A stretch of 64,000 nt of DNA from Meghimatium bilineatum (lineage: Eukaryota; Mollusca; Gastropoda; Stylommatophora; Philomycidae), in the NCBI GenBank assembly GCA_034231615.1, contig CM067316.1, forward strand, positions 61,961,353 to 62,025,352, read 5' to 3'. The translations under genes were made by a program, and so were the position numbers. The notes below the pieces were generated by a model. That model made no database searches. It was not told the origin of the DNA and saw only the letters and a program-made list of their open reading frames with translations. How positions within the stretch are numbered: position 1 is the stretch's first letter; the number at the start of each line of letters is the position of its first letter. Below are positions 34,801-49,800 of the stretch, piece by piece.

Positions 34801-37800
34801 TGTTGGTTCTTATCTGATTCCAAATCTGTTATCTGCAATTTTGGTTCTTATCTGATTCCAAATCTGTTATCTGCCATTGTTGGTTCTTATCTGATTCCAA
34901 ATCTGTTATCTGCCATTGTTGGTTCTTATCTGATTCCAAATCTGTTATCTGCCATTGTTGGTTCTTATCTGATTCCAAATCTGTTATCTGCCATTGTTGG
35001 TTCTTATCTGATTCCAAATCGGTTATTTGCCATTGTTGGTTCTTATCTGATTCTAAATCTGTTATCTGTCATTGTTGGTTCTTATCTGATTCCAAATCTG
35101 TTATCTGCCATTGTTGATCCTTATTTAAATACCCGGTAATATTTATTTTCATATTTTCATTAAAAAGGCCCATGCCTGATCGCTGGATTATATCTGGCTT
35201 TCCGGTAATTATATATTGAATGGATTTACAAACCTAAATAAATTAATACCTTTTTAAAAGTGATATTTCTTCAAGTTAAAAATTAGCTAGTAAAGGATGT
35301 TTGACGTAATGTTCGGCCATCGCAATTGACGATGACCAAAACTCAACCAAAATAGTTTGGTTTGACAAGTAAGGTTAAGATGACTCACCTGTAGATTAAG
35401 GCAGCCAAAAGAATGAAGGCAAGTGGTATAAAAATACCAAGAAACAAAGGTATCATCGGCGTTGATGAATCTGTTGATTATGTCAAGATTATATAACTTG
35501 AAAAGTGTGATATGTATCATGAAAAAAAAATTGTTTAAAAGCAGTGTTTTCACTAAAATGAATATTAAACACCACAATAATCATTGTCAATAGTCTTGCA
35601 GTTTCTCTCCCAAGTTCTACTCACAAGACTGGATGCCTGAATGTGGCGCTGCACTCCATGTGGGTAAGACTGGATGCTTGAATGTGGCACTGCACTCCAT
35701 GTGGTACAATCATCAGCTAATTCTTCCCAGTAAATTGGACTGTACTTACAATAATTCACAAATATTTTGCAGATGTCCTTATATCTCAGCTTTAGTTTGC
35801 CTGTTGGTTTTCCACCAAATTAGAATTTGATAAGTATTTCCTTGGAAAAGCGATGGTTTGACATTCTTTTTTACATGGTCAAGCTATCCTAACATTATGT
35901 TTCTACAACAATAAGAAGACAATTTTGGACATGTACTTGGAATGAGTAACAACAGACTTCCACTACAAGTATCAAAATCAGTACCAGATGGCAAAAAAAA
36001 AGAGGAAGACCAAGAGAAACTTTGCAGAACAGCCATCATCAAAAAAAGGTATGAGTATGGGTACCAGTAACATCACATCTCTCAAACTGTAGAACTCAGT
36101 GTCTGCCCTATGCATTGTATTTGTCACTGAAGGAACATAGATAGATAGAAGCCATATTAAAATCTATGTTGGAAAGTAAAGGAATGGTATCTTAGCATGT
36201 AACAAGATTTTCAAATTAGTCATCTAGTCCTCTGATCTGATGTTCAGTATTTCATGTACACATCTCATATAAAACATGTTCAATATTTTGTGGAGGCAGC
36301 TCATATTCTTCTTCTTTCGTTCACTTGAAACATGTCTATATCTGTAATTCTGTCTCAGTCTTCTGTAGTTCATACATTGGCACATAGAGCTTTGATTGTT
36401 TCCTCTGGCCAATATGTCCTGATCTGGTTGGTCTTCAGCAGCACCTTTCTTAGCCAGTTGGTCTGCTTTTTCATTTCCTGGTATTCTACATTGAGAGGGT
36501 ATGCACCGCATGGTCACCCTATACTGGTATGACAGTTCATTAAGTAGTTTTTGTAAATCTGTTAGTTTTCAAGACTGGAGAATTGAAGCGCTGACCTTGC
36601 ATCTGTCAGGAATACCACGGGCTGTGCGGCAGGGTTGGAGTTCAGCAGTTTTTCAGTTGCTACCCTAATTTCTGCATCATAATTATTGCAGAATTTTCCT
36701 TTTGGTGTTCTGATCGTATTTCTAGGCTTGTGTGGATATTCTATATATACACCTGCACCTCCATCCCTCACTGCAACAGGTCATATTAAGACATGCTCAA
36801 AATTTTGAAGAGACTGCTCATACAAAACATGTTCAGTCTCAAGCACTAATAAAGAAGAAGAATATGAATTATACAACTTCTTTAAAAACAAACCTGATGC
36901 AATGGGAATGGCATCCTTCCATGGTTTGACTTCACTTCCAACTTCTTGATAAGATACTGGCTGGACAGTGAAACTATACTGGACACTAGCTTTTAGATCT
37001 GACACAGTGTACATGTACTCCATAGCAGGAACAGCAGAAGAAAAGACCTCATTTGTCTCTGACATAAACAAAGAAAAACTTGAATGTAAAAAACATGAAT
37101 TAAAACACACACCAAAAAAAAGGCAATTATCATAATAGTAGAAACCTTCCTGTCTGTCCAGATGATAGTAGAAACCTTCCTGTCTGTCCAGATGATAGTA
37201 GAAACCTTCCTGTCTGTCCAGATGATAGTAGAAACCTTCCTGTCTGTCCAGATGATAGTAGAAACCTTCCTGTCTGTCCAGATGATAGTAGAAACCTTCC
37301 TGTCTGTCCATATGATAGTAGAAACCTTCCTGTCTGTCCAGATGATAGTGCCATGAGAAATATAATCAACGATCCATGGCGATGATGGATATTACTTACA
37401 AAACCAATCTGAGCCACAAAGATTCTTCCACAGTATTTTCAAGCAATCACAGGCCCACTTGTACCACATGGGCTGTTGTGTCTTCTTAGACATACAGCCC
37501 TTGAACTATCTGCTATCTACCTTGTATTTATACGTTACCAGGTTCACTACAGGGAGGTGTGGCCACGCTTTAATGGAACAAACCATAAGTTCGTAAAAAA
37601 TAAACCTACTTTTGTTTTCACTTTTTGACAAGTGTATATGCTTATTCTGATCTAAATTGTTTGGAATGTGCATACATCTTTTGTGCATTGGTAAACTTCT
37701 AGTGCTTCTTAAAAGTAGCCACTGGTAAACTTTCAGTGCTTCTTACAAGTCTGTCTAAAGAAATCATTTGCCTACTCCACTACAACATCGAGCATGAAAA

Positions 37801-40800
37801 AGGAAATAGGAGCGGTGACTGTGGCACTTGGTTGGTGACTGAAATATCAACATTCCTAAAGTATGTTGCATAATAGATAGGCACATGTTAAGGAATGGGT
37901 CACAAAACTGAATAACTCGGTTTCCCAAAGTGTTACATAGATATACTGTTCTGGTCATGCAGGGATCAGAGGCAATGAATGAGCAGACTCATTGGCAGGC
38001 AATGCTGTGGTTTATGGAACAGTATTAAAAAAAAAAATTGGGTTGACCTAATGACAGTCATTGACTTACTACAGAGTGAAGAAGGTTTGACCTAATAAGG
38101 ACAGTATAGATTAACTACAGCATGAAGAAAATAATACTGGAGGTGATAATGTAAACATAAAAATAATGACAGAAATGGAGATGATCAGCTGTGAAAGAAG
38201 AAAGTGTGTCCTCTTTGGACAGATCACATAATCAGCATCTGACTGGGACTGTGAAATTGCATACTTTTGGTTGGCTGCTGGAAAGGAGAGTAGAGCATTT
38301 ATGGGAATGTACCATGACTGTTTCTAATCATGAATCAAGTCAATCATGTTCAACAATTTTATACTCCTAAATATTCTTTAAGGAACAATAACCTGTCACT
38401 GGCATATTCTTTGTTTCTTCAACAATTGCAGTTATTTTTTCTGTCTCTACGACTTTTATGAAATTATTGATAATTTTCCGGAGGCTACTAAAGTGTGTAT
38501 TGTCTAGGTATTTTTAGTTTTGTATACACCCCTACACCTTCTTCTGTTATGGCTTTTCTTGCAGATTCATCATTATCATTACATCTAATCATCAAATACT
38601 ATTTTATAATGTCTATCTATTGTATTTCCTCTGCTTTTGCTGTAAGACGTAAGATTGAATGACGATCGGTTGTCGGCTATGAAACATTTGGTCACTTGAT
38701 ATACAGTAATATTGTAAAGTCTCAGAACATTTGTAACTCTTTCAATCCACCTTCTTGGTTTTCCCCTGCTTCTTGCTGTTTCCATTCTCAGGTTGTATGC
38801 TCTTTCTGCAGCAAGTTCATTCTCATTAGGTGGCAGAACCATTTAAGACTATTTTTCAATATATTTGACCACAGATGTCATTCCATTTCTTGCAATCTCT
38901 TCATTCCTCACATGAAATCTTCTTGTGATCTCTTCATTCCTCACATGAAATCTTCTTGCAATCTCTTCATTCCTCACATGAAATCTTCTTGTGATCTCTT
39001 CATTCCTCACATTAAATCTTCTTGTGAAAATTTAATTTATGAATAAATTATTAGTTATGATCAGATGTTACTGCACTCTACGCAAACCCATAGATGCTTA
39101 GTACTTCCAGCGAGCAGATGTCAAATAGCATGCATACTGATGATTCTAGTGACTGAATTAAATATATACCACAAACATGTACCCCAGGTGCTCAGTCCTA
39201 CTTGTATGCATACCAAGGATTCCAGTGACTCTGAATTAAACATGTACCTCAGGTGCTCAGTCCTACTAGTGCTACATTTGATACAATACTCTCCCAACTG
39301 TAGCTTAAATACAATATCTATTGTGGTGTTCACATTCAGCAACTTTAATGCAAAAAATGGTAACAGTAGCTCACCATTACATCTCGTTGTCTGACACCAT
39401 TTCACTGTGTAATTCGTCACTTTGATCATTGACTGATAAGTACAAGGAATCTGGGTCCAACTAACTTGGACCTCATTGACCCCACTGGTCACATCAAGGC
39501 TCTTGATTATTGCATTCTGAATTGCTGGAGATAGAATATACAGATTATGATTCAGAATTTGTTTTATAGAAATAAAAGTCTACATTTTTCAAATAACATT
39601 TGTTTTTAGTTTCAACCTCCCCATCGAGACCAGCACCGTGCAGAGGTGATGGGGCTTAGTTCAGCCATCAGGGGCTGGAAACTAAGACTGGTCAGGCAGT
39701 CCCACGCGAGCAGGACCATAGTCCTGCCCAAGTAAGCAGAGTGCTGAAGACGGAGGCATCCAGCCAAAAGGCGCACAGATAATCAGGATGCCACGCACAA
39801 AACACAATGGAAACATGTCTACATCTAGAAATAGTTATGGTGCCTGCCCTGTGGCGGACGTTCAGGCAGGGACGGTGCCGGGCCCTATACCTCGAAAGGG
39901 AACAACCTCAGTTACTGGAAGTCCTTCTCAATTGCCCCGAGGAGCCAGGAGGCAAGGGAATAGAGCTACTGGCCAAAAAAACAAACAACCAATAAAAATA
40001 ATGCACTGGAATGCTGAGGGTGTCAACAGTAAAAGAGATGGATACAGCAAAAAATTGGAACTTGAAAATGTCCTCAGTGAAGAACAAGTTAGTATATGCT
40101 GTATCCAAGAATCACACCTCAGCAGCGACATAGCCTTCAAAATCAGAGGCTACCAGTGCTACCGGTCTGACAGAAAGGACAGGCGAAAGGGTGGAATTCT
40201 GACACTTGTTAAAAACAATATCAGCTCATGTCAGCTTGAAGTATATATGGAAGGGGCAGAATACCAGATGCTCCACCTAAAAACAGACAGTGCAGAATTC
40301 CATCTCCTGAACTACTACTGCCCAAATGATAAACCATTGGCACTAGACACAATTCCAGACAAAGAGAGACTTATGGTGTGTGGTGACTTCAACAGCCACT
40401 CTCAGAGCTGGGGCTACGATCATATCGACAAGAGAGGTGAGGAACTTGAGAGCTGGCAGGATGAAAATAATCTCATCCTTATTAACCAGCCAGCAGACTT
40501 GCCAACCTTCTACTCGAGAGCATGGCACACTACCTCTACACCAGACCTGGCATTCCACTCACCAGGCTTGGAATGGAACATCACACGTGTTGTTGGAAAG
40601 CAGCTTGGAGGTAGTGACCACAGACCAGTATTTCTGGAAATCCACAATGAATTTACCAAGGACAGCAGCACGCTCACTAGATGGAACTATAAAAGGGCAG
40701 ACTGGAAAATGTACCAGCATTTAACCAGTGTTCTAGCTAAGGACATGAACTTGGACAAAGACATCAATAGAGCAGTGAGTGAATTTAATAGATGTATACT

Positions 40801-43800
40801 ACAAGCTGCTAGTAAAACCATACCCAGGGGGGCACGCAAAAACTACAAACCCTACTGGAATGATGAACTGGAAAAGCTGCAAAATGAGATGGAAACATCT
40901 AGACAGCAGGCTGAGAACAGACCTAGCCAAGAACATCACAACAAATATCAGCAAACAAAGGCTAAATTTCAAAGAGCCAAGTTACAAGCCAGACGGAGCA
41001 GCTGGAAAGAAAAAACAGAGTCGCTGAACCTAGAAAGAGATACTAGGAAATTATGGAAACTTGTAAAACAACTAAATGATGAAGGTACAGGGAGAAATAA
41101 GAGGATCACACTTTATAAAAATAGAAACATTTTAACAGGTAAACATGCAGCTGATTACTTTGCAGATTCCTTTGCAGAAGACAATAACGTCAAAGTCAGC
41201 CCAGACAAACAACAGGAGGTTCGAGAGAACCAGAAAAACATTGGACAAGGCGAACCTATACCTGAAGTCATGGAGGCACCAATCACAATGAGAGAACTGG
41301 AGCATGCAATATCCAAATTGAAAATGAAAAAGTCCCCTGGAGCTGATGGAGTGTCCAATGAAATGATTAGAAACCTGGGAATTGCAGCAAGAGCAAAGCT
41401 ACTGCAGATCTTTAACACAAGCTGGTCCACAGGTAATGTACCACAGGCGTGGAGAGAAGCAATAATGATACCACTCCTCAAAACAGGAAAAGATGGCAAC
41501 ACAGTCTCCAACTACAGGCCCATCAGCCTCACAAGCTGTCTATGTAAAACAATGGAACGCATTATCAATCTTAGGATGCAGTGGTACCTTGAAAGTGAAA
41601 ACCTTCTGGTATCACAGCAAGCAGGTTTCAGACAGTGCTACTCTACTGAAGATCAGGCAACCTACCTCTCCCAAGAGATTGAGGATGCCTTCCAAGAAAA
41701 GAAACTGGTACTAGCAGCATGGATAGACCTCAGGAAAGCATTTGATAAGGTCTGGAAAGAAGGGCTCCTAAAGAAATTGCGAAATTGCAGGGTTAGCTCA
41801 AGAATGTACAAATGGGTAAAAGCATACCTGCATAATAGAAGAGCCAGGGTACAATTAGATGGTCGCAAGAGCAAGAAAGTTCTACTGCGTCATGGAGTCC
41901 CCCAGGGAGGAGTCCTGTCACCCACACTTTTCTTGGTTTACATCAATGACCTAATTGCTGAACTACCACACGGGATCAAAGTGGCAATGTATGCTGACGA
42001 CCTGGTGATCTGGTGCACGGAAGAACATGCAACAGTGGCCACTAAACAAATACAAAGAGCTATCGATGCCCTAACCTTATGGGCAAATAGATGGTGCGTC
42101 AGCATTAACACAGATAAGTGCAGCACTACACTCTTTACCCTCTCACCAAAACAAAAAGCTGGTCATATCAAGATAGATGGAGAGCTCTTGAAAGAAGACA
42201 AACAACCCACATACCTCGGAGTTACTTTTGATGATAAGCTGACATGGAAGCAGCACATAAACAAAGCAACAACAAAAGCCAGAAGGAAGCTAGCTATCCT
42301 GAGAAAACTAAGTGGAACCACATGGGGAGCCAGTGGGAATATACTCAGTAAAGTTTACCAGCAAGGCATAAGACCACACCTGGAATATGGTTCAGCTGCG
42401 TGGTGTCCTGCATCAAACACAACATTACAAGATCTAGATAAAGTGCAAAACCAGGCACTTAGAATAATGTTAGGAGCCATGAAATCAACACCCATAGCAG
42501 AGATGCAGAAAATGGGAAGAATGCAAACACTTGGCGAACGCAGAGACACAAAAGTACTAATTCAGGCAGAAAAGTTTCAGTGTATGCCAAGTCATCCAAT
42601 GAAGGAAAGATTCCAAAATCTAGCAATGGGACGACTGAAAAGAAGCAGCTTTATTCATCAAGCTAAACGACTCCGCAGACAACTTACAGACCTACCTGAA
42701 GTTGACAGCCCCTTAAGGCCTGTACGAGAACAAACCCCGTGGAGTGAAAGGCATGGAATGCCAATATACATTCAGACCCATGTGAAAGGAATACTAAGCG
42801 AGGACGAACAGAACAGTGTGCAGCGAAGGACAGTCACCCTCAGTTTCCTGGATGAGGAATATGCACAAGATATATGGGTCAGAGTATACACAGATGGGTC
42901 AGCACAGAATGCCGTGAGGAATGGAGGTGCAGGTGTATATATATAGAATATCCACACAAGCCTAGAGATACAATCAGAACACCGACAGGAAAATTCTGCA
43001 ATAATTATGATGCAGAAATCCAGGCAATTATTGTGGCAGCTAAAAAACTGCTGAACTCCAACTCTGAACTACAGCCTGTGGTATTCCTGACAGATGCAAG
43101 GTCAGTGCTTCAAGCTCTTCAGTCTGAAAAACTAACAGACTTGAAAAAACTACTTAGCGAATTGTCTTACCAGTACAGGATAACCATGCAGTGGATACCC
43201 TCTCACTGTGGAATACCAGGAAATGAAAAAGCAGACCAACTGGCTAAGGAAGGTGCTGCCGAAGACCAACCAGATATACCAATCACCTACCATCAGAAAA
43301 AACAGATGATCAAGTCAATAAGAAAGCCACAAACACCAACACAAGATGACTATCACATTATGAACAGACCAGAACAAGTTATAATTGTACGTCTCAGAAC
43401 AGGACTAAACCGACTCCGCAGTCACATGTATACAAAGTTCAAGATTGGCAACACAGCCATGTGTACATGTGGACAGGCAGCACAGAGTGCCAAACATATA
43501 CTTCAAGAGTGTTCTGAGCATGAAACGCTGAGGCAGACATATTGGCCAGAGGAAACAACACTGGAATCAAAACTCTATGGGACACTGTATGAACTACAAA
43601 AGACAGTGAGTTTTATTAAGGAGACAGAATTACAGATATAGACATGTTTCAAGTGAACGAAAGAAGAAGAAGAAGAAGTTTCAACCTTCTGCATACCACA
43701 TAAAAAATGTGTAAATATTTCTTTTCACAGTTTCACATTTCAAGTGATTAGGCCATATTATGAGAATGCATCACGACAAGTTGTTCGTACAGGCATATAA

Positions 43801-46800
43801 CCAAATGAGATCAGGGTACAAAACCAGAGGAAGACCATAGAAAAGATGGATAGAAAACGACAGGAACATCTTGAACAAACACGGTCATAGCACAGCCGAA
43901 GCCACACATCTGGCTCTAGAACGCAAGCTTGAGCTCCACGTGATGTGCTACCAGCATCCTGCCCATTCAAGTCACTAACAAGTCTAGCAGAATAGTTTTT
44001 ATCACAGTGTTTATTGTCTGTCATAAACAAATGAAACATGTCTACCTTACTAATATTATCAGCTAAGACCAGTGGTCCTGCAATTTCAAAACAGTTGCAA
44101 GCCAAATATGGCTATAACCAGAAAGGGCAATAGCATCATCTTGCTCAGACATGTAGCACATAAAACTAGTGTCTCCATCCAGTCTCATATCAGCTAATGG
44201 AGTAAGATCTACTTCTGTAAATAGCAAGAATTTCATTGAAAATGGGATTGTATTTCAACTTGATTTACACTGAAACAAACAAATACAAATTCAACTGCTG
44301 CCCTGAAATACTGCCTGCTTCAAAAAAAATCATAGGAAATTATTACTAGCCTCATTTCTGCTGCTAATGGTATACAGAAACAGGTGCACTGCACGGCCAG
44401 GAAGCAATACATAATGGCGTGATAAAAGCTAATATCTTATTCCCCCCTCCTCAACTTTCCTTCCCTTCATTTACAGGTTTGGTCAGAAATTAACGTGAAA
44501 TTTCCTATGAGTGCTGATTTCAAAGCTGGTAAACCCAACTAAAAAACCAGCTCAATCATCATAGTAAACACCACATATTATAAAATGTCTCCAGCTTCAC
44601 TTATCTGGGCAGCAGAATGTCCACAGACAGAGACTCAACAGTAGCAAATAGCAGTAGCAGTGAGAACTTCAACGAAATTAACAAACATCTGGATATCCAC
44701 ACATATATGAAGAGACGCCACGTTCATGCTATTTATCTCCTGTATTGTTCTAGTGTTGACCTACGGATGTGAAAGTTGAAAATTGATCCAAGCAATGGAT
44801 ACAAAATAAAATAGCTTCGAAAACAAATGTCTCAAAAAAGTCTCCAACATTAAATGAAGTGACTTTGTGATCTCTTAGATCAATAGTGATCTAAGAGATA
44901 AGGCACAACAAGAGTACATATCAAATTATATAAGAAAATCTAGTTGGAACTACCTGAAAAATGTATTAAGACTAGCTGATAATGGATTGAACCAACAAGC
45001 ACATGTGGACACCGGATTGAAAAAATAGATTGGACCAACAAGCACATGTGGACACCGGATTGAAAAAATAGATTGGACCAACAAGCACATGTGGACACCG
45101 GATTGAAAAAATAGATTGGACCAACAAGCACATGTGGACACCGGACTGAAAAATAGATTGGACCAACAAGCACATGTGGACACCGGACTGAAAAAATAGA
45201 TTGGACCAACAAGCACATGTGGACACCGGACTGAAAAATAGATTGGACCAACAAGCACATGTGGACACCGGATTGAAAAAATAGATTGGACCAACAAGCA
45301 CATGTGGACACCGGACTGAAAAATAGATTGGACCAACAAGCACATGTGGACACCGGACTGAAAAAATAGATTGGACCAACAACCAACAAGCACTTGTGGA
45401 CATTGGACATGAAAAGAAAATGAGAAAAACCTAAAGCTACTCTAAAAAACACCATACTCAAATAAAGGGAAACAATGGGCTGCAAGTTAATACAAGAACT
45501 AAAATTTCAGGCAGCAGACTGCAATACATAGAGAATAAAAACCTCTGCCCTATGTGTCATGAAGGGAACAAACTAAACTAAACCCAACTTGTTTTGCAAT
45601 AAGTATGCTATTTATAAAATTACAGAAATATACATATATTGATATATAGATATACACACACACATATATATATAGCCTATATTATATAAATATAATTTAT
45701 ATGTATATTACAACGTAAATAGAGGCTGTGCTGAATTAATTGGTGCAGTCATGGATACACTACAAAATGATGCAGAGGATGTTGTCATGGATACACTACA
45801 AAATGATGCAGAGGATGTTGTCATGGATACACTACAAAATGATGCAGAGGATGTTGTCATGGATACACTACAAATACAAAATGATGAAGAGGATGCTCAA
45901 AATACAATTTACATGTTCAGAGAATGATAGAAATGGGAGTGACCAGGAGAGAAGGGAGGAAGTGCGCATTCACTGGAAAGACCAGAAGAATTCACAATCA
46001 CCAACTGACTGGAGCAATGATTTTATATATGGGATATATAATTTATGGGAGTGTCCCTTGTGCAGTGTTGCTGGCTCCTAATAAAAAATCAAGAATATAA
46101 ATACAAATATTATATATATGTTATAAATATTATATATACCGGTATAAAACATTCATCCAACTCCTTCACAATGCTGTGCACAGATATCACCATTAGAAGT
46201 GCAGCACAGGAAACTATATATGAAGATGCCACTGCACACTGGTTTGTTACCACGAACAAATTTTTGATGAAAAAAAAATAATTTCTTCCACAACCTCCAC
46301 ACTTACCTGATCTTGCTCAGTATGATTTTTTTCATTCCATCAACTTGAGACAAGTAAAGGTCACACAATCTATCAACTTGAGACAAGTAAAGGTCACACA
46401 ATCTATCAACTTGAGACAAGTAAAGGTCACACAATCTATCAACTTGAGACAAGTAAAGGTCACACAATCTATCAACTTGAGACAAGTAAAGGTCACACAA
46501 TCTATCAACTTGAGACAAGTAAAGGTCACACAATCTATCAACTTGAGACAAGTAAAGGTCACACAATCCATCTACTTGAGACAGGTAAAAGTCACACATT
46601 CCATCAACTTGAGACAAGTAAAGGTCACACAATCCATCAACTTGAGACAGGTAAAGGTCACACAATCCATCAACTTGAGATAAGTAAAGGTCACACAATC
46701 CATCAACTTGAGACAAGTAAAGGTCACACAATCTATCAACTTGAGACAAGTAAAGGTCACACAATCTATCAACTTGAGACAAGTAAAGGTCACACAATCT

Positions 46801-49800
46801 ATCAACTTGAGACAAGTAAAGGTCACACAATCTATCAACTTGAGACAAGTAAAGGTCACACAATCCATCAACTTGAGACAGGTAAAAGTCACACATTCCA
46901 TCAACTTGAGACAAGTAAAGGTCACACAATCCATCAACTTGAGACAGGTAAAGGTCACACAATCCATCAACTTGAGACATGTAAAGGTCACACAATCTAT
47001 CAACTTGAGACAGGTAAAGGTCACACAATCTATCAACTTGAGACAGGTAAAAGTCACACAATCCATCAACTTGAGACAGGTAAAGGTCACACAATCCATC
47101 AACTTGAGACAGGTAAAGGTCACACAATCCATCAACTTGAAACAAGTAAAGGTCACACATTCAATCAACTTGAGACAGGTAAAGGTCACACATTCCATCA
47201 ACTTGAGACAGGTAAAAGTCACACAATCCATCAACTTGAGACAGGTAAAAGTCACACAATCCATCAACTTGAGACAGGTAAAAGTCACACAATCCATCAA
47301 CTTGAGACAGGTAAAAGTCACACAATCCATCAACTTGAGACAGGTAAAAGTCACACAATCCATCAACTTGAGACAGGTAAAAGTCACACATGTTATGATA
47401 TTGAGGATACTCAAGACAATGCAATAAGAAAAAATTAGGGCTATTCTAAAAATTCCTACCAGGAGTTATTCCTTAAGTGGCTGGAGCGCTGGAATAAGTA
47501 CGTACACTCACAAGGGGACTAATTTGAATGAAAAACGAACCAACTAGTCTGGGAACTTATTGAACAGTCCTTGTACTGCAATAAAACTTAATCCAACATA
47601 AAAAGGGGATGTACTGCAATAGAACTTATTGTCTACACCACAGACAACAGGAAAAAATGGAGATCTTTATGTGTTGATGCATTGAAAGTGGCTTCCCTTT
47701 AACTGTAATGAGTTCCAGGTTTACTCATACCATAACATACTGCTGTTCTCTAAGAAATACACATTTGCTGAAAAAGACAGGGAACAGACAGTAAGATCGG
47801 AGTATAATGAAGTCAATCCTTCATCCCGGTTGAATCTTTATTGACCATTCCCTTTGGGTATACGTTGTTATTATATGACATATTCATTCCAGAACATTGT
47901 CGTCCTCATCAATCTCCTCAGTTTTGGGTGAATTGTCCCGCCTCCCATAACACAACATTCATGTATTCTTGGATATCAGTACATCGACGTCTTGAGTGAC
48001 CGTAGCCTGTACTTCCTTCTATCGCTCCCTCCAGCAATACTCTTTCTATACCATTATATCTCTATGTCTCTTGGCTGAAAGAACCTCCCCCACTTTCCTT
48101 CTCAATATGGTGTTTAGAAAAAGCTCCCCCCTCCCAATCCCTTTCTATATGGTGTTTAGAAGCCAGCCTTTTTTTGGGGTATATAGTGCTCTTAATATTA
48201 GAAAAAAATACGATTCTTGTGTATTTCTGAGGCTTGACAGGGGAGCAAAGAATAGTGACACTGTTATCTGCTATACATGTCATAAGAGGTGACTAAGTAG
48301 GTAATAGGGTGGAGTTGGGCTATCCCATCCCATAGAGGGTCAAAGTGATCTAGAGACATGCTGAAGTCTGATGTGTCAGATCAAAAGGCGCAGATATCGC
48401 AGAAAAGCTGTAAACCAGCACACAATATATTCTGTTCTCTGGACTATATCCTGCTAATCTGCAGGAGTTTGAGAATGAATGAAGAAGACAGTATGAAAGA
48501 ATGATAAATAAAGATGACAGCCTAATTGACAGAAAACTAATATTACTATTATACTTACAATGATTATGTCTGAACAAGCACCATGTCCAAAATATTTCTG
48601 ATGCCATTTCTGTTTGAATGTCTGTGACAGAAATACCAAACAGATATTTCTCAGCTTCCACACTTGCTATAGGAATATCATAATATGTCTTTGACCCTTC
48701 TACTTTCATCCAATTTATTTGACCCTGAAATATTAAATTTATTTTATCAAATGCACAGTTTTAGGTTTTTCCATGTCCCAAAATGTTTATGAATCTTCTT
48801 CTTTCGTATTTTTTCTTCAAACTCCATAATATAAACAGTGGATACATCATGTAGCAATACTGCAGATATGGACATACTATACCAAACTTGTAAGTATATG
48901 AAAGATAACATTTAATGTATACATTATTAATGTTGATTTTATAGTGTTCAACTAGTGAATAATTTGTGGAAAATTGTAAGAATCCTTGGTTGAAAACTAA
49001 TGAATTGAAATATGATTCCTTACTCCAAAAAATTGTTATGATTTAACTCTTTCTATCCATAACCTGCTGTAAAGTTTTCCTGCTATGCCTGAACATATTT
49101 TTGAACAATTTTAGTCATTTATGGTAGTATTTGAATTTTTACAATTTCTCCGTGACTATTTTCTGTCCACATGAACAATTCTGACATCAAAATATTCAGA
49201 AATGTATATGCAATAAGACTCAGTTTAGTTTGTTTACATACAATATTGTGTTAGTTATGAAAAATTTAATTAAGAAAAAAAACAAGAAAATATGGGGGAA
49301 AAAACAATAGAAATGTGTACATACCCAAGCTTGTATCCCATGTATTCCTGAATCATAATCCATTTATTTTAAAATACATCTGCATATATCCTGAACCATT
49401 TTTTAATGCATACAAGTATTTATATATATACAGAATTGCTTATAAATGTCACATTGTCTTGATATGAGCAAATACGTACAAAATATGCATTTTCCATAAA
49501 ATGTTCTATTCTTTAGGCCTACATTTTAGTGCCCAGGACTTATTTACATAACCTTAGATATATATAATAAAATTACTATGCCTTATTATAAAGGTCTCAG
49601 CATTAACATCCAAATGTAATATTCCAAAAATCATGTTTTTGAATGTAGATAATGGTGATAGTCATATATATTGCATTAGAAACACCCCCTCAGCTTCATC
49701 ACCACTCAACTCTGAATCAGAATTTCCATCAAAGTGAGATCGTAATAATTTCATTAGGCCTACAATCGCCATCTTATCTAATATTGGAATTATTACCTAA

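Larger units (their letters stand above)
39619..43678 (+). mobile_element. nearly full-length endonuclease-RT-RNase H LINE
   Basis: About 4.06 kb between 9-11-bp target-site duplications, with a short 5' region (starting CCCCATCGAGACCAGC), one long ORF and a (GAA)n 3' tail. A single polyprotein with apurinic-type endonuclease, RT, RNase H and a C-terminal zinc-knuckle-like end places it in the I superfamily (I/Nimb/Ingi-type clades); no closer call. The intact EN-RT frame and the duplications argue for a recent insertion. It lies in a receptor intron, antisense to that gene. The only clear lesion is a 2-bp TA expansion before most of the RNase H. Confidence 0.93.

Noticed and set aside
44078-44118. 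A 41-bp intron (GTTATA...TTGCAG) joining the two halves of the broken FnIII domain
   Set aside because: Far below usual intron length and with a weak donor; a frameshift or assembly indel is simpler. Kept only as a testable idea.
44940-45485. Three overlapping minus-strand ORFs with CACWSNLFF repeats that look membrane-like
   Set aside because: 41/43-bp minisatellite that rotates frames; hydrophobicity follows from the repeat unit.
46303-47427. Long ORFs on both strands (up to 285 codons) of YLSQVDGLCDL or RQVKVTQSINL repeats
   Set aside because: A 33-bp unit keeps every stop-free frame open; no splice context, no start context and no domain.
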